From NCBI GenBank assembly GCA_947380295.1, contig CANCQK010000006.1:1-64000 (forward strand): DNA of 64,000 bases, in the 5' to 3' direction. The notes below the pieces were generated by a model. That model had not been told where the DNA came from. It worked only from the letters and a program-made list of their open reading frames with translations, and made no database searches. Made by a program: the position numbers and the translations under genes. This DNA comes from Bdellovibrionales bacterium. GTDB taxonomy: Bacteria; Bdellovibrionota; UBA1018. Shown here piece after piece: positions 16,731-25,752 of the stretch; the first letter of the stretch is position 1; every line of letters begins with the position of its first letter.

Positions 16731-17648
16731 CTAATGTTTCAGTTTTGGATCGAGCGCGTCTCTTAACGAGTCACCCAAAAGATTGAACGCCAAAACCACA
16801 AAAAACATGGCAAATGTCGCCCCGGCGAGCTGCCACCAAACTCCCCGCGATAATTCTAACTTGGCGTCATCAATCATAACGCCCCAACTTGGCTGGCCTT
16901 GGACGCCCAACCCCAAGAAGGACAAAATCACCTCAGATTTGATCGCAGAAACAAACTGAATCGAAAGATTAATGATAATAAAATGGGAGACATTAGGTAG
17001 AATATGCTTAAAAATTCGTGATAAATGACCCGCACCAATACTTTCGGCTGCGAGAACATATTCTCGTGATTTATGCTTGATAAACTCTCCACGCATCACA
17101 CGAGCCAGCCCAACCCATGCCGTCACTCCGAGGGCTACATACATTGCTGAAAGTCCCTTACCCAAGACAAAAGTCACAGAGATCAGAAGCATGATATTTG
17201 GAATCGACGAGACCGTCGTGTAAAACCAAACAATCAAATCATCCACCCATCCGCCAAAATAGCCAGCGAGTGCGCCCAAAGTCACTCCAACCGGGATACT
17301 CAAGAGCGAAGACATCAGACCAACACTCATTGCAATTCGGGTCCCGTGGAGCACTTTGAAAAACACACTCCGTCCGAAAAGGTCAGTTCCAAAAATCAAC
17401 TCAATCGAAGAGAAACTCGGAGGCTGATAAGCCGCACCAACTACTTTGTCCCAAGGAGTTGCAATCCAACCGAACTGGCAAGTTAATGCAATTATTGAAT
17501 AAAGGGACAAAATCCCAATGCAAATCAAGGCAATCCGATCGCGTTTAATCCGTAATAAGGCATCACCCCACAGACTTCGACTCGGTGGAAATTTCTCATT
17601 TTCAGGTAAGGATTGAATCGTTGGTGCAATAGCTACTTCTGTTGTCAT
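16731..17648 (-). CDS. Peptide ABC transporter permease (OppC/DppC type)
   Basis: The 305-residue inner-membrane protein has an N-terminal segment (about residues 38-58) and five more spread over the BPD_transp_1 domain. The EAA loop reads [12 protein letters not shown] and docks onto the ATPases. [10 protein letters not shown] and [14 protein letters not shown] are typical of OppC/DppC. The start overlaps the stop of the OppB-type gene (ATGA), so the two permeases are made together. Confidence 0.93.
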   Translation of the reverse strand: MTTEVAIAPTIQSLPENEKFPPSRSLWGDALLRIKRDRIALICIGILSLYSIIALTCQFGWIATPWDKVVGAAYQPPSFSSIELIFGTDLFGRSVFFKVLHGTRIAMSVGLMSSLLSIPVGVTLGALAGYFGGWVDDLIVWFYTTVSSIPNIMLLISVTFVLGKGLSAMYVALGVTAWVGLARVMRGEFIKHKSREYVLAAESIGAGHLSRIFKHILPNVSHFIIINLSIQFVSAIKSEVILSFLGLGVQGQPSWGVMIDDAKLELSRGVWWQLAGATFAMFFVVLAFNLLGDSLRDALDPKLKH

Positions 17649-18580
17649 TTTAGCCTCACCCTCGGGTCAACCAGAGTGTAGAGCACGTCGGTTGCTAGGT
17701 TGCCCAAAATATAGAGAAATGCAACCAAAGTAGTCATCGCTTTGATCACAGGGAAATCGCTATTATTTACGGCGTCAATGGTAATACTCCCTAAACCCGG
17801 AATTCCGAAGAAACTTTCTAATAAAAATGCGCCTAAAATCAAAAGTGGAATCTCAATGACTATATTAGTTAAAATTGGAACCATGCTGTTTTTGAGTACA
17901 TGTCTGAAAAAAATGACCGGCTCAGAAAGTCCCTTTGCGCGAGCAGTTCTTACGTAGTCTTGCGAAGTCTCTTCAAGTATTGCCGTACGATAGAATCGAA
18001 CGTCGTAACCTAAGCTGACCAAAACAAAAATAACCATCGGCATGATAATATATTGAACTCGATCAGGCCAAGCCGTTTCGTATCCAGAAATCGGGAACCA
18101 CCCTAACTTGAATGCAAAAAAGTACTGACCAAAAAGAATGTAACCCAGCATGGGAAGGCTCATGCCAAAGATACAAAGAATTACAGTCACACGGTCAATC
18201 GCTTTCCCCCTGAAGTAGGCCGCTCCAAGCCCGATTGCAATCGACAATAGAGTTGTCAGTAAAAATGCCGGAATCATGAGGGAAAGCGATGGAACAATCC
18301 CATCTCCGATCATTTGGCTAATCGACTGACGGGTCGAATAGCTGCGACCATAATCAAAAGTGACGATTTGCTTGAGATAGTTTAAGAATTGTACTGGCCG
18401 CGACTGATCAAAACCGTACTCATGCCGAACTTCCTCGATCTGCTGGGCATTGGCATGGCGTCCCAACATTTGATAAGTTGGATCTCCGCCGACAAGGTTA
18501 AACAATGCAAAGACAATCAATGCCACGCCCAAAAGAGTGGGAATGGTGCTGAGCAACTTTCTAACGATATAAGCAAACAT
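17645..18580 (-). CDS. Peptide ABC transporter permease (OppB/DppB type)
   Basis: The 311-residue permease has the family N-terminus (Y-I-V-R-K-L-L-S-T-I-P-T-L-L-G-V) and G-D-P near residue 32. Its EAA-like loop Y-V-R-T-A-R-A-K-G-L-S contacts the ATPases. The C-terminus F-F-G-I-P-G-L-G is typical. About six membrane segments are visible. It is 14 bases downstream of the substrate-binding lipoprotein gene and forms the heterodimeric channel with the OppC-type permease. Confidence 0.93.
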   Translation of the reverse strand: MFAYIVRKLLSTIPTLLGVALIVFALFNLVGGDPTYQMLGRHANAQQIEEVRHEYGFDQSRPVQFLNYLKQIVTFDYGRSYSTRQSISQMIGDGIVPSLSLMIPAFLLTTLLSIAIGLGAAYFRGKAIDRVTVILCIFGMSLPMLGYILFGQYFFAFKLGWFPISGYETAWPDRVQYIIMPMVIFVLVSLGYDVRFYRTAILEETSQDYVRTARAKGLSEPVIFFRHVLKNSMVPILTNIVIEIPLLILGAFLLESFFGIPGLGSITIDAVNNSDFPVIKAMTTLVAFLYILGNLATDVLYTLVDPRVRLK

Positions 18581-18594
18581 TGGATGCCCCCACC

Positions 18595-20394
18595 CTATTT
18601 TTTTAATCTCGGATCAACGCGATAGTACTTATAGTTCGAGTGACTAAAATCGTTCGGTTTATAATTTTTTAACCACTTTTGTGCCAAAATATAGCTGAGT
18701 CGATGAGAGCCAAAAATCCATGGACAATCTTCTACTAATATTCTCACCATTTTCTGATAGGTCTCAGTCCGTTGCTTGCCCTCCGGAAGGGTAAGAGCAA
18801 GTTCATAGAGCCGATCAAATTCTGGATTTCGATAATTCGAGTCATTTTGACCAGGCGATGCATTTTTACTATAGAAAAGCTGGAGGAAGTTTTCTCCGTC
18901 TGGATAATCTCCTCCCCAGGCAAACTCCCAAATTTGGGCCTTTTTGTTTTTAATCGTCTCTAGAAATTGCGGCCAAGAATACGTGTTCGTATTGAGCTTT
19001 ACGCCAATCGCCGCGAACATCTTAGTGGTGAATTCACTTTGCTGTCGACCTGAACTTCCAGCGAGTGTGGCATACTCAAGCGGTGGTAGTCCTTTTCCGC
19101 CTGGATAACCCGCCTTAGCAAGAAGTTCGCGAGCCTTGTTGATATTGAACTGCCGATAGGGGTTTTTAAAGTTTACATCATATCCGTCAGTTCCAGGCGG
19201 GATGGGCCCCTGAGCAGCCATTGCCCTACCATTATAGAAGATCTCATTAAATGTATTTTGATCAAAGGCCAGGCTCATCGCTTGTCGAAGCAGCTTATTC
19301 TTACCTAGAAGAGGGTCTTCTAGATTAAAACTTAAATGAGTCACATCGGCAACAGGCTGCTTGATCAGACGAATCCCCTTAGCCAAAAGATCGGGTGCCA
19401 GCTCCTGACCTGGACCGATCGAGGAAGAGAAATTATCTTTAGGGATGCCAGAAATGTCCAACTGCCCTGCGAGAAAACTCAACCACATCGGCTGCTGCTC
19501 GACGAAGACTTGAACATCGACCTGGTCTGCAAAAGGAATGGTTCGTCCAGCATCAGCAAGTAACCCTGCTTCATGGTCTCCAGGGGCGCCCTCCTCGGGG
19601 TAAACTTCCTTACGAAAAGTGGGGTTTTTCACCCACACCACCTTCGACGTAGGATGATACTCGGCGAGGCGAAAGGGACCCGTACCTACTGCATGATTCA
19701 AGAACTCTTTGCCATAAAAATCTACTGCTTCGTGAGGAACTACGGCAGCAAAAGGCATCGTAATCAAATAGAGAAATTGAGCTGAGCGCTGAGTAAGTTT
19801 CACTTGGAGTGTGTATCGATCTAGAGCACGAAGGCCATCGACCTCCTCCGTGTAGTGCTTTTCTCCATTTTTAGAAGCTCGATCTCGCCACGCATTTAGG
19901 CCCACTACCCGACCATCCAAGATCCACCATCCACTGGAGGTCAGCTTAGGATCAGCCAGTCGCTTCCAGGAATAGACAACATCCTCTGCAACGAGCTCAC
20001 GCCCTTTACCTCCTGTAGATTTGAAGCAAGGATCATCCTGAAAAAGAACTCCCTTTTTCAGAGTGAAAGTATACACCTTACCATCCGCACTCACATCAGG
20101 TAGTTTCTCTACCAAAAGAGGGGATACAACATAAGGACGCTTTAAATAGTGAAACTGGAGCAAAGTCTCGTAGGCCTGCGCAGACTGAGTTCCGGAATAC
20201 CGATCCTCGGCCAAAATAGGATCTAATCCCTTAAGTTTAGCCTCAACAACAAGATGAAGCGTATTGGCAGGCTCTTTAGACTGGTTACGACTACAAGCAG
20301 CTAAAGCCAGAGTGAAGCACCCGAATATAAAAAAGTTCCAAAAGAATGAATTCCAACTATTATTGAACTGAAAAGCCCCCGGCGATAGCTTCAT
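18595..20394 (-). CDS. Peptide-binding lipoprotein (SBP_bac_5, OppA/DppA type)
   Basis: The 599-residue protein is a family 5 extracellular solute-binding protein. The signal region is unusually long (33 residues, with a Phe/Trp-rich lead) and ends in the lipobox L-A-A-C, with lipidated Cys34. Internal landmarks include L-K-G-L-D-P-I, Y-E-T-L-L-Q-F, T-F-T-L-K-K-G-V-L-F-Q-D-D and G-T-G-P-F-R-L-A-E-Y. It captures peptides or similar ligands in the periplasm and passes them to the two permeases. It is the first of five transporter genes in the usual order A-B-C-D-F. It lies 47 bases downstream of the LolB-like gene, so the run may be a longer operon. Confidence 0.93.
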   Translation of the reverse strand: MKLSPGAFQFNNSWNSFFWNFFIFGCFTLALAACSRNQSKEPANTLHLVVEAKLKGLDPILAEDRYSGTQSAQAYETLLQFHYLKRPYVVSPLLVEKLPDVSADGKVYTFTLKKGVLFQDDPCFKSTGGKGRELVAEDVVYSWKRLADPKLTSSGWWILDGRVVGLNAWRDRASKNGEKHYTEEVDGLRALDRYTLQVKLTQRSAQFLYLITMPFAAVVPHEAVDFYGKEFLNHAVGTGPFRLAEYHPTSKVVWVKNPTFRKEVYPEEGAPGDHEAGLLADAGRTIPFADQVDVQVFVEQQPMWLSFLAGQLDISGIPKDNFSSSIGPGQELAPDLLAKGIRLIKQPVADVTHLSFNLEDPLLGKNKLLRQAMSLAFDQNTFNEIFYNGRAMAAQGPIPPGTDGYDVNFKNPYRQFNINKARELLAKAGYPGGKGLPPLEYATLAGSSGRQQSEFTTKMFAAIGVKLNTNTYSWPQFLETIKNKKAQIWEFAWGGDYPDGENFLQLFYSKNASPGQNDSNYRNPEFDRLYELALTLPEGKQRTETYQKMVRILVEDCPWIFGSHRLSYILAQKWLKNYKPNDFSHSNYKYYRVDPRLKK

Positions 20395-20441
20395 GAGAAC
20401 ACACTCCCCATTGCCGGTGCTACCTAATTACGAGGCCGGTG

Positions 20442-21167
20442 TCAATCTCGAGTAATTTCTCGGGTGCGCCATTTGACCTTAACTTGCCCTTGAGGCGACC
20501 GCGCCTCCCACTTTTCTGGACTTCTAGTGGTCTCCTCTGGACTTTCGAATTCAAAGTCAATCTGTGAACTATTTTTCGCGTCGCGAGTCCATCTTAAAGA
20601 CGAAGGCCAAGGAATCTGTTTCAACTGTTTAAATCGGTAAATAAATCTTTGTCGGTCATTTTCGTTAGAATCGAACCATGTCGCTATCAGTTCACCCTCA
20701 GTCCCAAGATCCAAACGCAGGCTAGCATCTGAGGGCGGGCAAGGAATCCTTCCGAGAAATAAACTACTCGCCCACTTTAAGGGGATCCCACCCCAGTAGT
20801 CTCTTCCAATTTGAGGTACTTGATCCCGGTCGGCGTAATTTAAAATTTCATAATTTCCCTGGTTCACCTGAATCAATACCTGGGTTCCGCCCAGAGGATT
20901 AGCTACATCCAACTTAAGGTGACCGTCAGAGTCGGCCAAAACATGCGCCAAAAACTGACCCGAAAACTCACTTGAACTGACCTTTGCTGCAATACGCCCA
21001 CTTGCTGTACGGACTCCCTGACCTGGGGAACAGGCATATTCAAAAAGTTCAGCAGCTGTGTGTTGGCTTTTTTTTAAGGTTGCCAAGGTTGCACAGGAAA
21101 ACGACTGAAGAATAACTAACGAAAAAAAACCGAAGTGGAAAATTCGCGCAGGGGGTCTCATTATCAT
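20442..21167 (-). CDS. LolB-like outer-membrane lipoprotein
   Basis: The 241-residue protein has an N-terminal hydrophobic leader and a Cys at residue 25 in a loose lipobox (S-F-S-C). The body has the LolA/LolB pattern of antiparallel strands: a G-R-I-A-A-K-V strand, F-L-A-H-V...L-K-L-D-V-A-N-P-L-G, and a late W-R-T-R strand. It may receive lipoproteins at the outer membrane or bind other lipids. The match is by pattern, and the protein is longer than E. coli LolB. It sits 20 bases downstream of the TPR gene, and a TPR/LolB-like pair is a recurring arrangement in deltaproteobacteria (recalled, not checked). Confidence 0.6.
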   Translation of the reverse strand: MIMRPPARIFHFGFFSLVILQSFSCATLATLKKSQHTAAELFEYACSPGQGVRTASGRIAAKVSSSEFSGQFLAHVLADSDGHLKLDVANPLGGTQVLIQVNQGNYEILNYADRDQVPQIGRDYWGGIPLKWASSLFLGRIPCPPSDASLRLDLGTEGELIATWFDSNENDRQRFIYRFKQLKQIPWPSSLRWTRDAKNSSQIDFEFESPEETTRSPEKWEARSPQGQVKVKWRTREITRD

Positions 21168-21187
21168 TTTGTTTGAACTCGTAGATT

Positions 21188-23011
21188 CTATTTACTTGTT
21201 TTGGACTCTAAATCGGCAGGAACCTTAGAGTCGACACTCGTGGTCTGACCACCAAGGTTCGGACCAAGCTCCTTACGCACACTTTCCAGCTTAGCCTCAA
21301 TTTTTTTCTTAGTCGCCTCATTTTCTGCATATTTTTCGGCAACTAGGTACTGATCTACTGCTTTCGCTCGTAAATTGGACCGCAAGTAAGCGTCTCCTAA
21401 ATGCTCCAAAATGGTAGACTCATTGGGTTTCAACTTAACCGCCTTCTCGAGCTCAATCACTGCCTCCGATAAGCGGCCACGAACAAGAAGATACCAACCC
21501 CAACTATCCTGAATGTAACCATTTTGTGGGCGAAGCACGAGAGCCTTCTTGAGAAGCTTCTCTGCATCATTCAGACGAATACCACGCTGCGTCCAGGTGT
21601 ATCCGATGTAATTCATTGCATCGACGCTATCTGGATTAATTTTGAGAATCGCCTCCATCTGCTCCAAGCCTCGATCTACGTCACCGAGGCGATCATATAA
21701 GCTGCCTAGGTAGTAGTGAATTTTCTCGTCCTCAGGAAACTGGGCTGCAGCGCTCTCTAGAATCCTTAGTGCCGCTTGAGAATGCTTGTCTTCTTCTTCA
21801 AGGCTAGCTTGGAAAATGTAGAAATTGGCGACCTTGGGGGCCCTTTGAATCGCCTCTTGAATCAGCTTGCGCGCATCAGAGTTCCGTTGATTCTGCTTCA
21901 TCAAGTAGCAAGCCTGCAGGACGGAATCCGGATAGAGCCTTGACTCGGCTTGTATTCGCTTGAGCTCTTCAAGCGCCAGATCGACCATTTTCTTCTGTTG
22001 ATAGACCATTCCAAGATAGTAATGAATCCGATCTGAATCGGGGGTTTTCTGCAGAATCTTCTTAAACGTGACTATTGCATCGTCATGCTGTTTAAGCTCC
22101 ATATAAATCAAACCCAATTTAACCTGAGCGTTAAGATCTTCTGGATCGTTGGCTTCAATGGACTTAAGATAAGGAATCGCCTCTGCATACTTTTCTTTTT
22201 TGAGTAATATAGTAGCCAAACGATTCGCCGCAGCCTCGTCTCTAGACTGAGAGAAAATCGTCTTGTAAACTGCAATGGCTTGATCGGTGAGTTGGTGTTC
22301 CTCATAGAGGTAACCCAATCCCAAAGAGGATTGGGTAAAATTTGGCCTGAGTGAAATCGATTTTTGATAGGCCGAAACCGCGGATTTAAAGTGCCCAGCA
22401 ATTTGCTCTGCCCTAGCTAAGTAGTAGAAACCCAAAGCTGAGTCCGGATTCTTTTGAGTATATTGACGCAGCATAACAGCTGCCTGACTCACCTTACCAT
22501 CCTCAAGGAGTACCTGACACTTATAGATCAGAGCTTCTTCGTTCTTGGGATCAAATTTCAAAATTTGGTCGTATTCTTCAAGAGCAGTTTGATTCTCATG
22601 AGCTGCGGAATAAAGACCAGCCAGTATCAAGCGTGCATCTATGAATTTCGGGTCTAGGCGCACCGCCTCTTTTGCACTCCCTAGAGCGGCAGAAAGCATT
22701 CCTTTTTTAACGAGCTCGGATGCTAAACGAGCATGAATCAAAGCAGATTCAGAATCGAAAATGAGAGCAAGCTTGTACTCTTCGATGGCTTTATCTACAT
22801 CTCCTTCATTTGCATAGCCCTGGGCAAGACTGAAGTGATATTCGGCCTGCTGTTGATTACTTTTAATTTTCTCATCGACTAGGTTCTTTTTTTGTTTTTC
22901 TTCACCAGCAGCATAAATAGAGGTCAAACTCTGAGCATATAAACCACCTAGAATGAGCCCAAAAACAGTGATCTTTAAACTTTTTTCCATGTTAAAGGTC
23001 ATAGATTGCAA
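21188..23011 (-). CDS. Exported TPR-repeat protein
   Basis: The 607-residue protein starts with a signal peptide (hydrophobic core near residues 13-32, Y-A-A-G cleavage context). From about residue 50 to 570 it is built almost entirely of 34-residue tetratricopeptide repeats, e.g. A-E-Y-H-F-S-L-A-Q-G-Y-A-N-E-G-D and A-L-I-H-A-R-L-A-S-E-L. I count roughly 14 repeats. TPR superhelices are scaffolds for protein complexes; here the location is periplasmic or outer-membrane. The start at 23009-23011 is one of three close in-frame ATGs; the third (M8) gives the neatest signal peptide. Confidence 0.85.
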   Translation of the reverse strand: MQSMTFNMEKSLKITVFGLILGGLYAQSLTSIYAAGEEKQKKNLVDEKIKSNQQQAEYHFSLAQGYANEGDVDKAIEEYKLALIFDSESALIHARLASELVKKGMLSAALGSAKEAVRLDPKFIDARLILAGLYSAAHENQTALEEYDQILKFDPKNEEALIYKCQVLLEDGKVSQAAVMLRQYTQKNPDSALGFYYLARAEQIAGHFKSAVSAYQKSISLRPNFTQSSLGLGYLYEEHQLTDQAIAVYKTIFSQSRDEAAANRLATILLKKEKYAEAIPYLKSIEANDPEDLNAQVKLGLIYMELKQHDDAIVTFKKILQKTPDSDRIHYYLGMVYQQKKMVDLALEELKRIQAESRLYPDSVLQACYLMKQNQRNSDARKLIQEAIQRAPKVANFYIFQASLEEEDKHSQAALRILESAAAQFPEDEKIHYYLGSLYDRLGDVDRGLEQMEAILKINPDSVDAMNYIGYTWTQRGIRLNDAEKLLKKALVLRPQNGYIQDSWGWYLLVRGRLSEAVIELEKAVKLKPNESTILEHLGDAYLRSNLRAKAVDQYLVAEKYAENEATKKKIEAKLESVRKELGPNLGGQTTSVDSKVPADLESKTSK

Positions 23012-23387
23012 CAGCCTCCAATATCCCTATCGTCATTTAGTTAGGAAACCTAAAAAACTATAAATGCAAAACCCAACTTCAACCTGAATGCTGATTTGGA
23101 ATGCTACGTGCATACGCTACATTCCAGTGTGAAGCTGAGCCCCTTGCTTTAAGAGGGACTTAGAAAGATGCCTGATATAATACTCGGAATAGTTTGAATT
23201 GGACTCTTAGCGAAGACTTGACTTTACCGCGGTGAGTTGTTATTTGGCATATGGGATGTTGATGACACGACGTAGCTTACGCGCTGCGCCGAACATCAAA
23301 AAGTGGGATAATAAGTTGAGAAAGGAATGGAATACTATGTTCCAAACCTTATTCTCAAATTCAATGAATGATTCAATAGGGGGAATC
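23012..23387. promoter_or_regulatory. Divergent intergenic region between the TPR and phaR genes
   Basis: No gene is recognised in these 376 bases. A short inverted repeat GGAATG/CATTCC lies at 23098-23125. A possible sigma-70 promoter for the rightward phaR gene is TTGACT at 23218-23223, a 17-base spacer and TATTTG at 23241-23246, with a poor -10. An open frame in phase with phaR extends upstream to 23232 but lacks family similarity there. Confidence 0.35.
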
Positions 23388-23759
23388 ATGAAAGAGACAA
23401 AAATCATCAAGCGCTACCAGAATCGCAAACTCTACGACACTCATGAGTCAAGCTACGTGACTCTTGATGAGATCGCAAAGATGATCAAAAGTGGGGAAGA
23501 TCTACGCGTCATCGACAATAAAACCAAAAATGACATTACAGCTGCGACACTCACTCAACTCTTATATGAGAGCGAAAGAAGAGCAAAGACTCAACCATCA
23601 GTTGAGCTTTTAAAAGAAATCATCCGACACGGAGATGGCTCTTTCTCTGGATATATTCAGACTAAGGTACCAGGAGCAGATGCAAACGATTTTAGTCAAG
23701 CTTCACTCCAGGATGCTCAAGTTGCGATTGCGGCACGAGTCCCCGCGCTAAATCAGTAG
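23388..23759 (+). CDS. phaR: PhaR-type polyhydroxyalkanoate regulator (PHB_acc_N)
   Basis: The 123-residue protein carries the conserved N-terminal DNA-binding domain of PHA/PHB accumulation regulators: I-K-R-Y-Q-N-R-K-L-Y-D-T-H at about residues 7-19, then Y-V-T-L-D-E-I-A and V-I-D-N-K-T-K-N-D-I-T. In known systems PhaR represses phasin and PHA genes and responds to PHA granules. The ATG at 23388 is preferred because GGGGGAA lies five bases upstream; upstream in-frame ATGs add residues unlike the family. No PHA synthase or phasin gene is nearby. Related proteins also occur in bacteria without PHA, so the regulated genes are uncertain. Confidence 0.87.
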   Translation: MKETKIIKRYQNRKLYDTHESSYVTLDEIAKMIKSGEDLRVIDNKTKNDITAATLTQLLYESERRAKTQPSVELLKEIIRHGDGSFSGYIQTKVPGADANDFSQASLQDAQVAIAARVPALNQ

Positions 23760-23864
23760 TAAATTTTCTTAATGTTTTGATCGGACCAGATGCAACATTT
23801 GGAAAGTCTGATATCATCATTAATGATGAGCTATCAATTCCTGTTGAAATGGGTCAATCGATCA

Positions 23865-24614
23865 ATGAAGCAACAATCCCTGTTCCCGCTTGGAGCCGCG
23901 GTACTTTGCCTTGTTCTCGGAACAGGAGAGGTCTCTGCTTCGGCGGGTACAGAGACTTTATTAGCCTCGACGAGCTGGTCAAATGATGACTCTCGGTCAT
24001 CACGAAGTTCTTACTCAGCTCAGGGTTCAAGTAATGAGACTTCCCCATTCAGTCCGGGATCAAATAATATCGGGATAGACTTAGGTCAGATTTTTCTAGT
24101 GGGAGATTTAACTCGCTTTCAAAATTCCCTTGGCTTTCAAATTCACTATGATTACGGAGTAAGTGATTTATTCAGCTTTGATTCGAGCTTAGGATATTCT
24201 CAGCACTCACTCGGTCCTGCTTCAGGAGGATTTTCCATACTTTCTCTATTGAGTGGCCTTCGAATGAACCTGAGCTGGTATGACAGAATTATTCCCTTTG
24301 GCGTCGTAGGACTCGGATTTTACCTACCTTCTTACGTGGACCTTACGGCCACACCGACGCGCACAACCACCTCAAGCTCAACCTCTTCGTCGGGCACGAG
24401 CAATCTCTCAGGACTACCCTCAATCAGTGCTTTACTCTTTGGACTCCACTTTGGTGCCGGGGTCGATCTCTCTGTGAGTAAAAATGTATTTTTTGGATCT
24501 TCTCTCACTTTTCACCAAATGTTCGGAACCACTCAGCAACAGTCGAATGGTACACCCCTCAACCTAGGAGGAGCATACCTCAGCTTCTTGCTTCACGTTG
24601 GCGGAACCTTTTAA
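23865..24614 (+). CDS. Putative outer-membrane beta-barrel protein
   Basis: The 249-residue protein begins with a signal peptide (M-K-Q-Q, Leu/Val-rich core, V-S-A-S-A-G cleavage). After a Ser/Asn-rich linker it shows alternating hydrophobic strands with Gly and aromatic residues (F-Q-I-H-Y-D-Y-G, Y-L-S-F-L-L-H-V-G-G-T-F). It ends in Phe, the usual final residue of outer-membrane barrels. A Thr/Ser-rich stretch near residues 155-180 looks like an exposed loop. The ATG at 23865 has no strong ribosome site, but upstream in-frame ATGs would precede the signal peptide with unlikely sequence. Function unknown. Confidence 0.65.
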   Translation: MKQQSLFPLGAAVLCLVLGTGEVSASAGTETLLASTSWSNDDSRSSRSSYSAQGSSNETSPFSPGSNNIGIDLGQIFLVGDLTRFQNSLGFQIHYDYGVSDLFSFDSSLGYSQHSLGPASGGFSILSLLSGLRMNLSWYDRIIPFGVVGLGFYLPSYVDLTATPTRTTTSSSTSSSGTSNLSGLPSISALLFGLHFGAGVDLSVSKNVFFGSSLTFHQMFGTTQQQSNGTPLNLGGAYLSFLLHVGGTF

Positions 24615-24619
24615 AAGAG

Positions 24620-25543
24620 TTAAGCGATCGAAGCCCCTCGAAGTTGCGCAATCAGAGCGCGAAGCTCCTCTTCGCTCATTCGATATTCGGTGGAGCAGAA
24701 GTCACACTTAACGACGGCAGACCGATCTTCTTCAAGAATTGCCTCGAGTTCGGTCACACCCACTAGAACTAGAGCACGCTGCACTCGCTCCCAGGAACAG
24801 TTACATTGAAACTTGAGTGGTTTTTCCTCAACCACAACAAAGGCAGTACTCTGAAAAATCTGCGAAAGCAGTTGAATGGGTGAAGAATGATCGCTAAGAC
24901 TCTCAGCAAGAGACTGAATTTCGCTAATATGGTGTTCGATCATTCGGACTTCAGCGGCACTTGCACCTGGAAGGGCTTGGACCAAAAATCCACCTGCTGA
25001 AATGACCCGATCACCATCCATACTCACCGCGAGCCCAACAGCCGAAGGAATCTGTTCGCTTTGAACCCAATAAAAGCTCAAATCTTTCGCCAAGTATCCG
25101 GTCAAAAGTGGGACAGTGCCAATATAAGGCTTAGACACTTCGTCACTATCCTTAGTTCGCAGAACGGAGAGATATCCCTCACCCCAGGGTCCGAAATCGC
25201 CTCCGTCTTCCGTTTTAGAAATGGATGTAGACTCACCCTTTTCTCGCTCAATGATGTAGCCTCGTACGGTTCCGTCAGGCTGAGCGTCAACTAGCGCCTG
25301 CTTATGAATACCAGAACCTTGAACGTTGAGATTAATTCTTTGGCCTGTTTTACAATAGGAGGCCACCAACAGAGCACCAATTACAGCCTCCCCTAAGCCT
25401 TGAACGGCTTGCCCCTCAAGCTGGTGCCTTTCTGCCATTCCCTGAATGAGTTCTGTTGCCTGAATAGCAACTCCCCTAATATTCCCTTGCGTTGAAATAC
25501 ACTTCATCCACCGATCAGACGACGCTTCCATTGACATTTCCAT
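24620..25543 (-). CDS. hslO: Hsp33 redox-regulated chaperone
   Basis: The 307-residue protein matches Hsp33 (usually about 290 residues). The C-terminal zinc switch is complete: C-N-C near residue 241 and C-D-F-C about 33 residues later. Oxidation of these cysteines releases zinc and activates holdase activity in the cytoplasm. The N-terminal substrate-binding domain has G-Q-A-V-Q-G-L-G-E-A-V-I-G-A-L-L and V-R-G-Y-I. The first ATG is taken; a second two codons later has an equally good AAGG spacing. It converges on the barrel gene with a 5-base gap. Confidence 0.95.
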   Translation of the reverse strand: MEMSMEASSDRWMKCISTQGNIRGVAIQATELIQGMAERHQLEGQAVQGLGEAVIGALLVASYCKTGQRINLNVQGSGIHKQALVDAQPDGTVRGYIIEREKGESTSISKTEDGGDFGPWGEGYLSVLRTKDSDEVSKPYIGTVPLLTGYLAKDLSFYWVQSEQIPSAVGLAVSMDGDRVISAGGFLVQALPGASAAEVRMIEHHISEIQSLAESLSDHSSPIQLLSQIFQSTAFVVVEEKPLKFQCNCSWERVQRALVLVGVTELEAILEEDRSAVVKCDFCSTEYRMSEEELRALIAQLRGASIA

Positions 25544-25656
25544 GCCTTAACACAAGCAATCACAACTGTCACAATGAGCATTGAGTAGGACGGGAATTTA
25601 ATTCTGCCGCGAGGCGCTGCGGCTGGGATTGTCACCCGGTTCCAGGAGATTTGCAA

Positions 25657-25670
25657 ATTCTCTAGAGAAT
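25657..25670. promoter_or_regulatory. 14-bp perfect palindrome, possible operator
   Basis: ATTCTCTAGAGAAT lies in the 209-base divergent region between hslO and the caspase-like gene, about 85 bases before the rightward start. Perfect dyad symmetry of this length is typical of a dimeric repressor site, but the sequence alone does not name a regulator. Confidence 0.35.
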
Positions 25671-25752
25671 CAGTTTTCAGTTTGATATGACCTCAGGCTG
25701 ACTTAGGAAAAACAAGAAGCAGGATTCATCAGGCTGTGGGGTATAAAACTCG

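Noticed and set aside
23232..23387. Longer N-terminus for the PhaR-type regulator
   Set aside because: Residues upstream of 23388 are unlike the family, whereas the ATG at 23388 has a strong site and begins the known domain.
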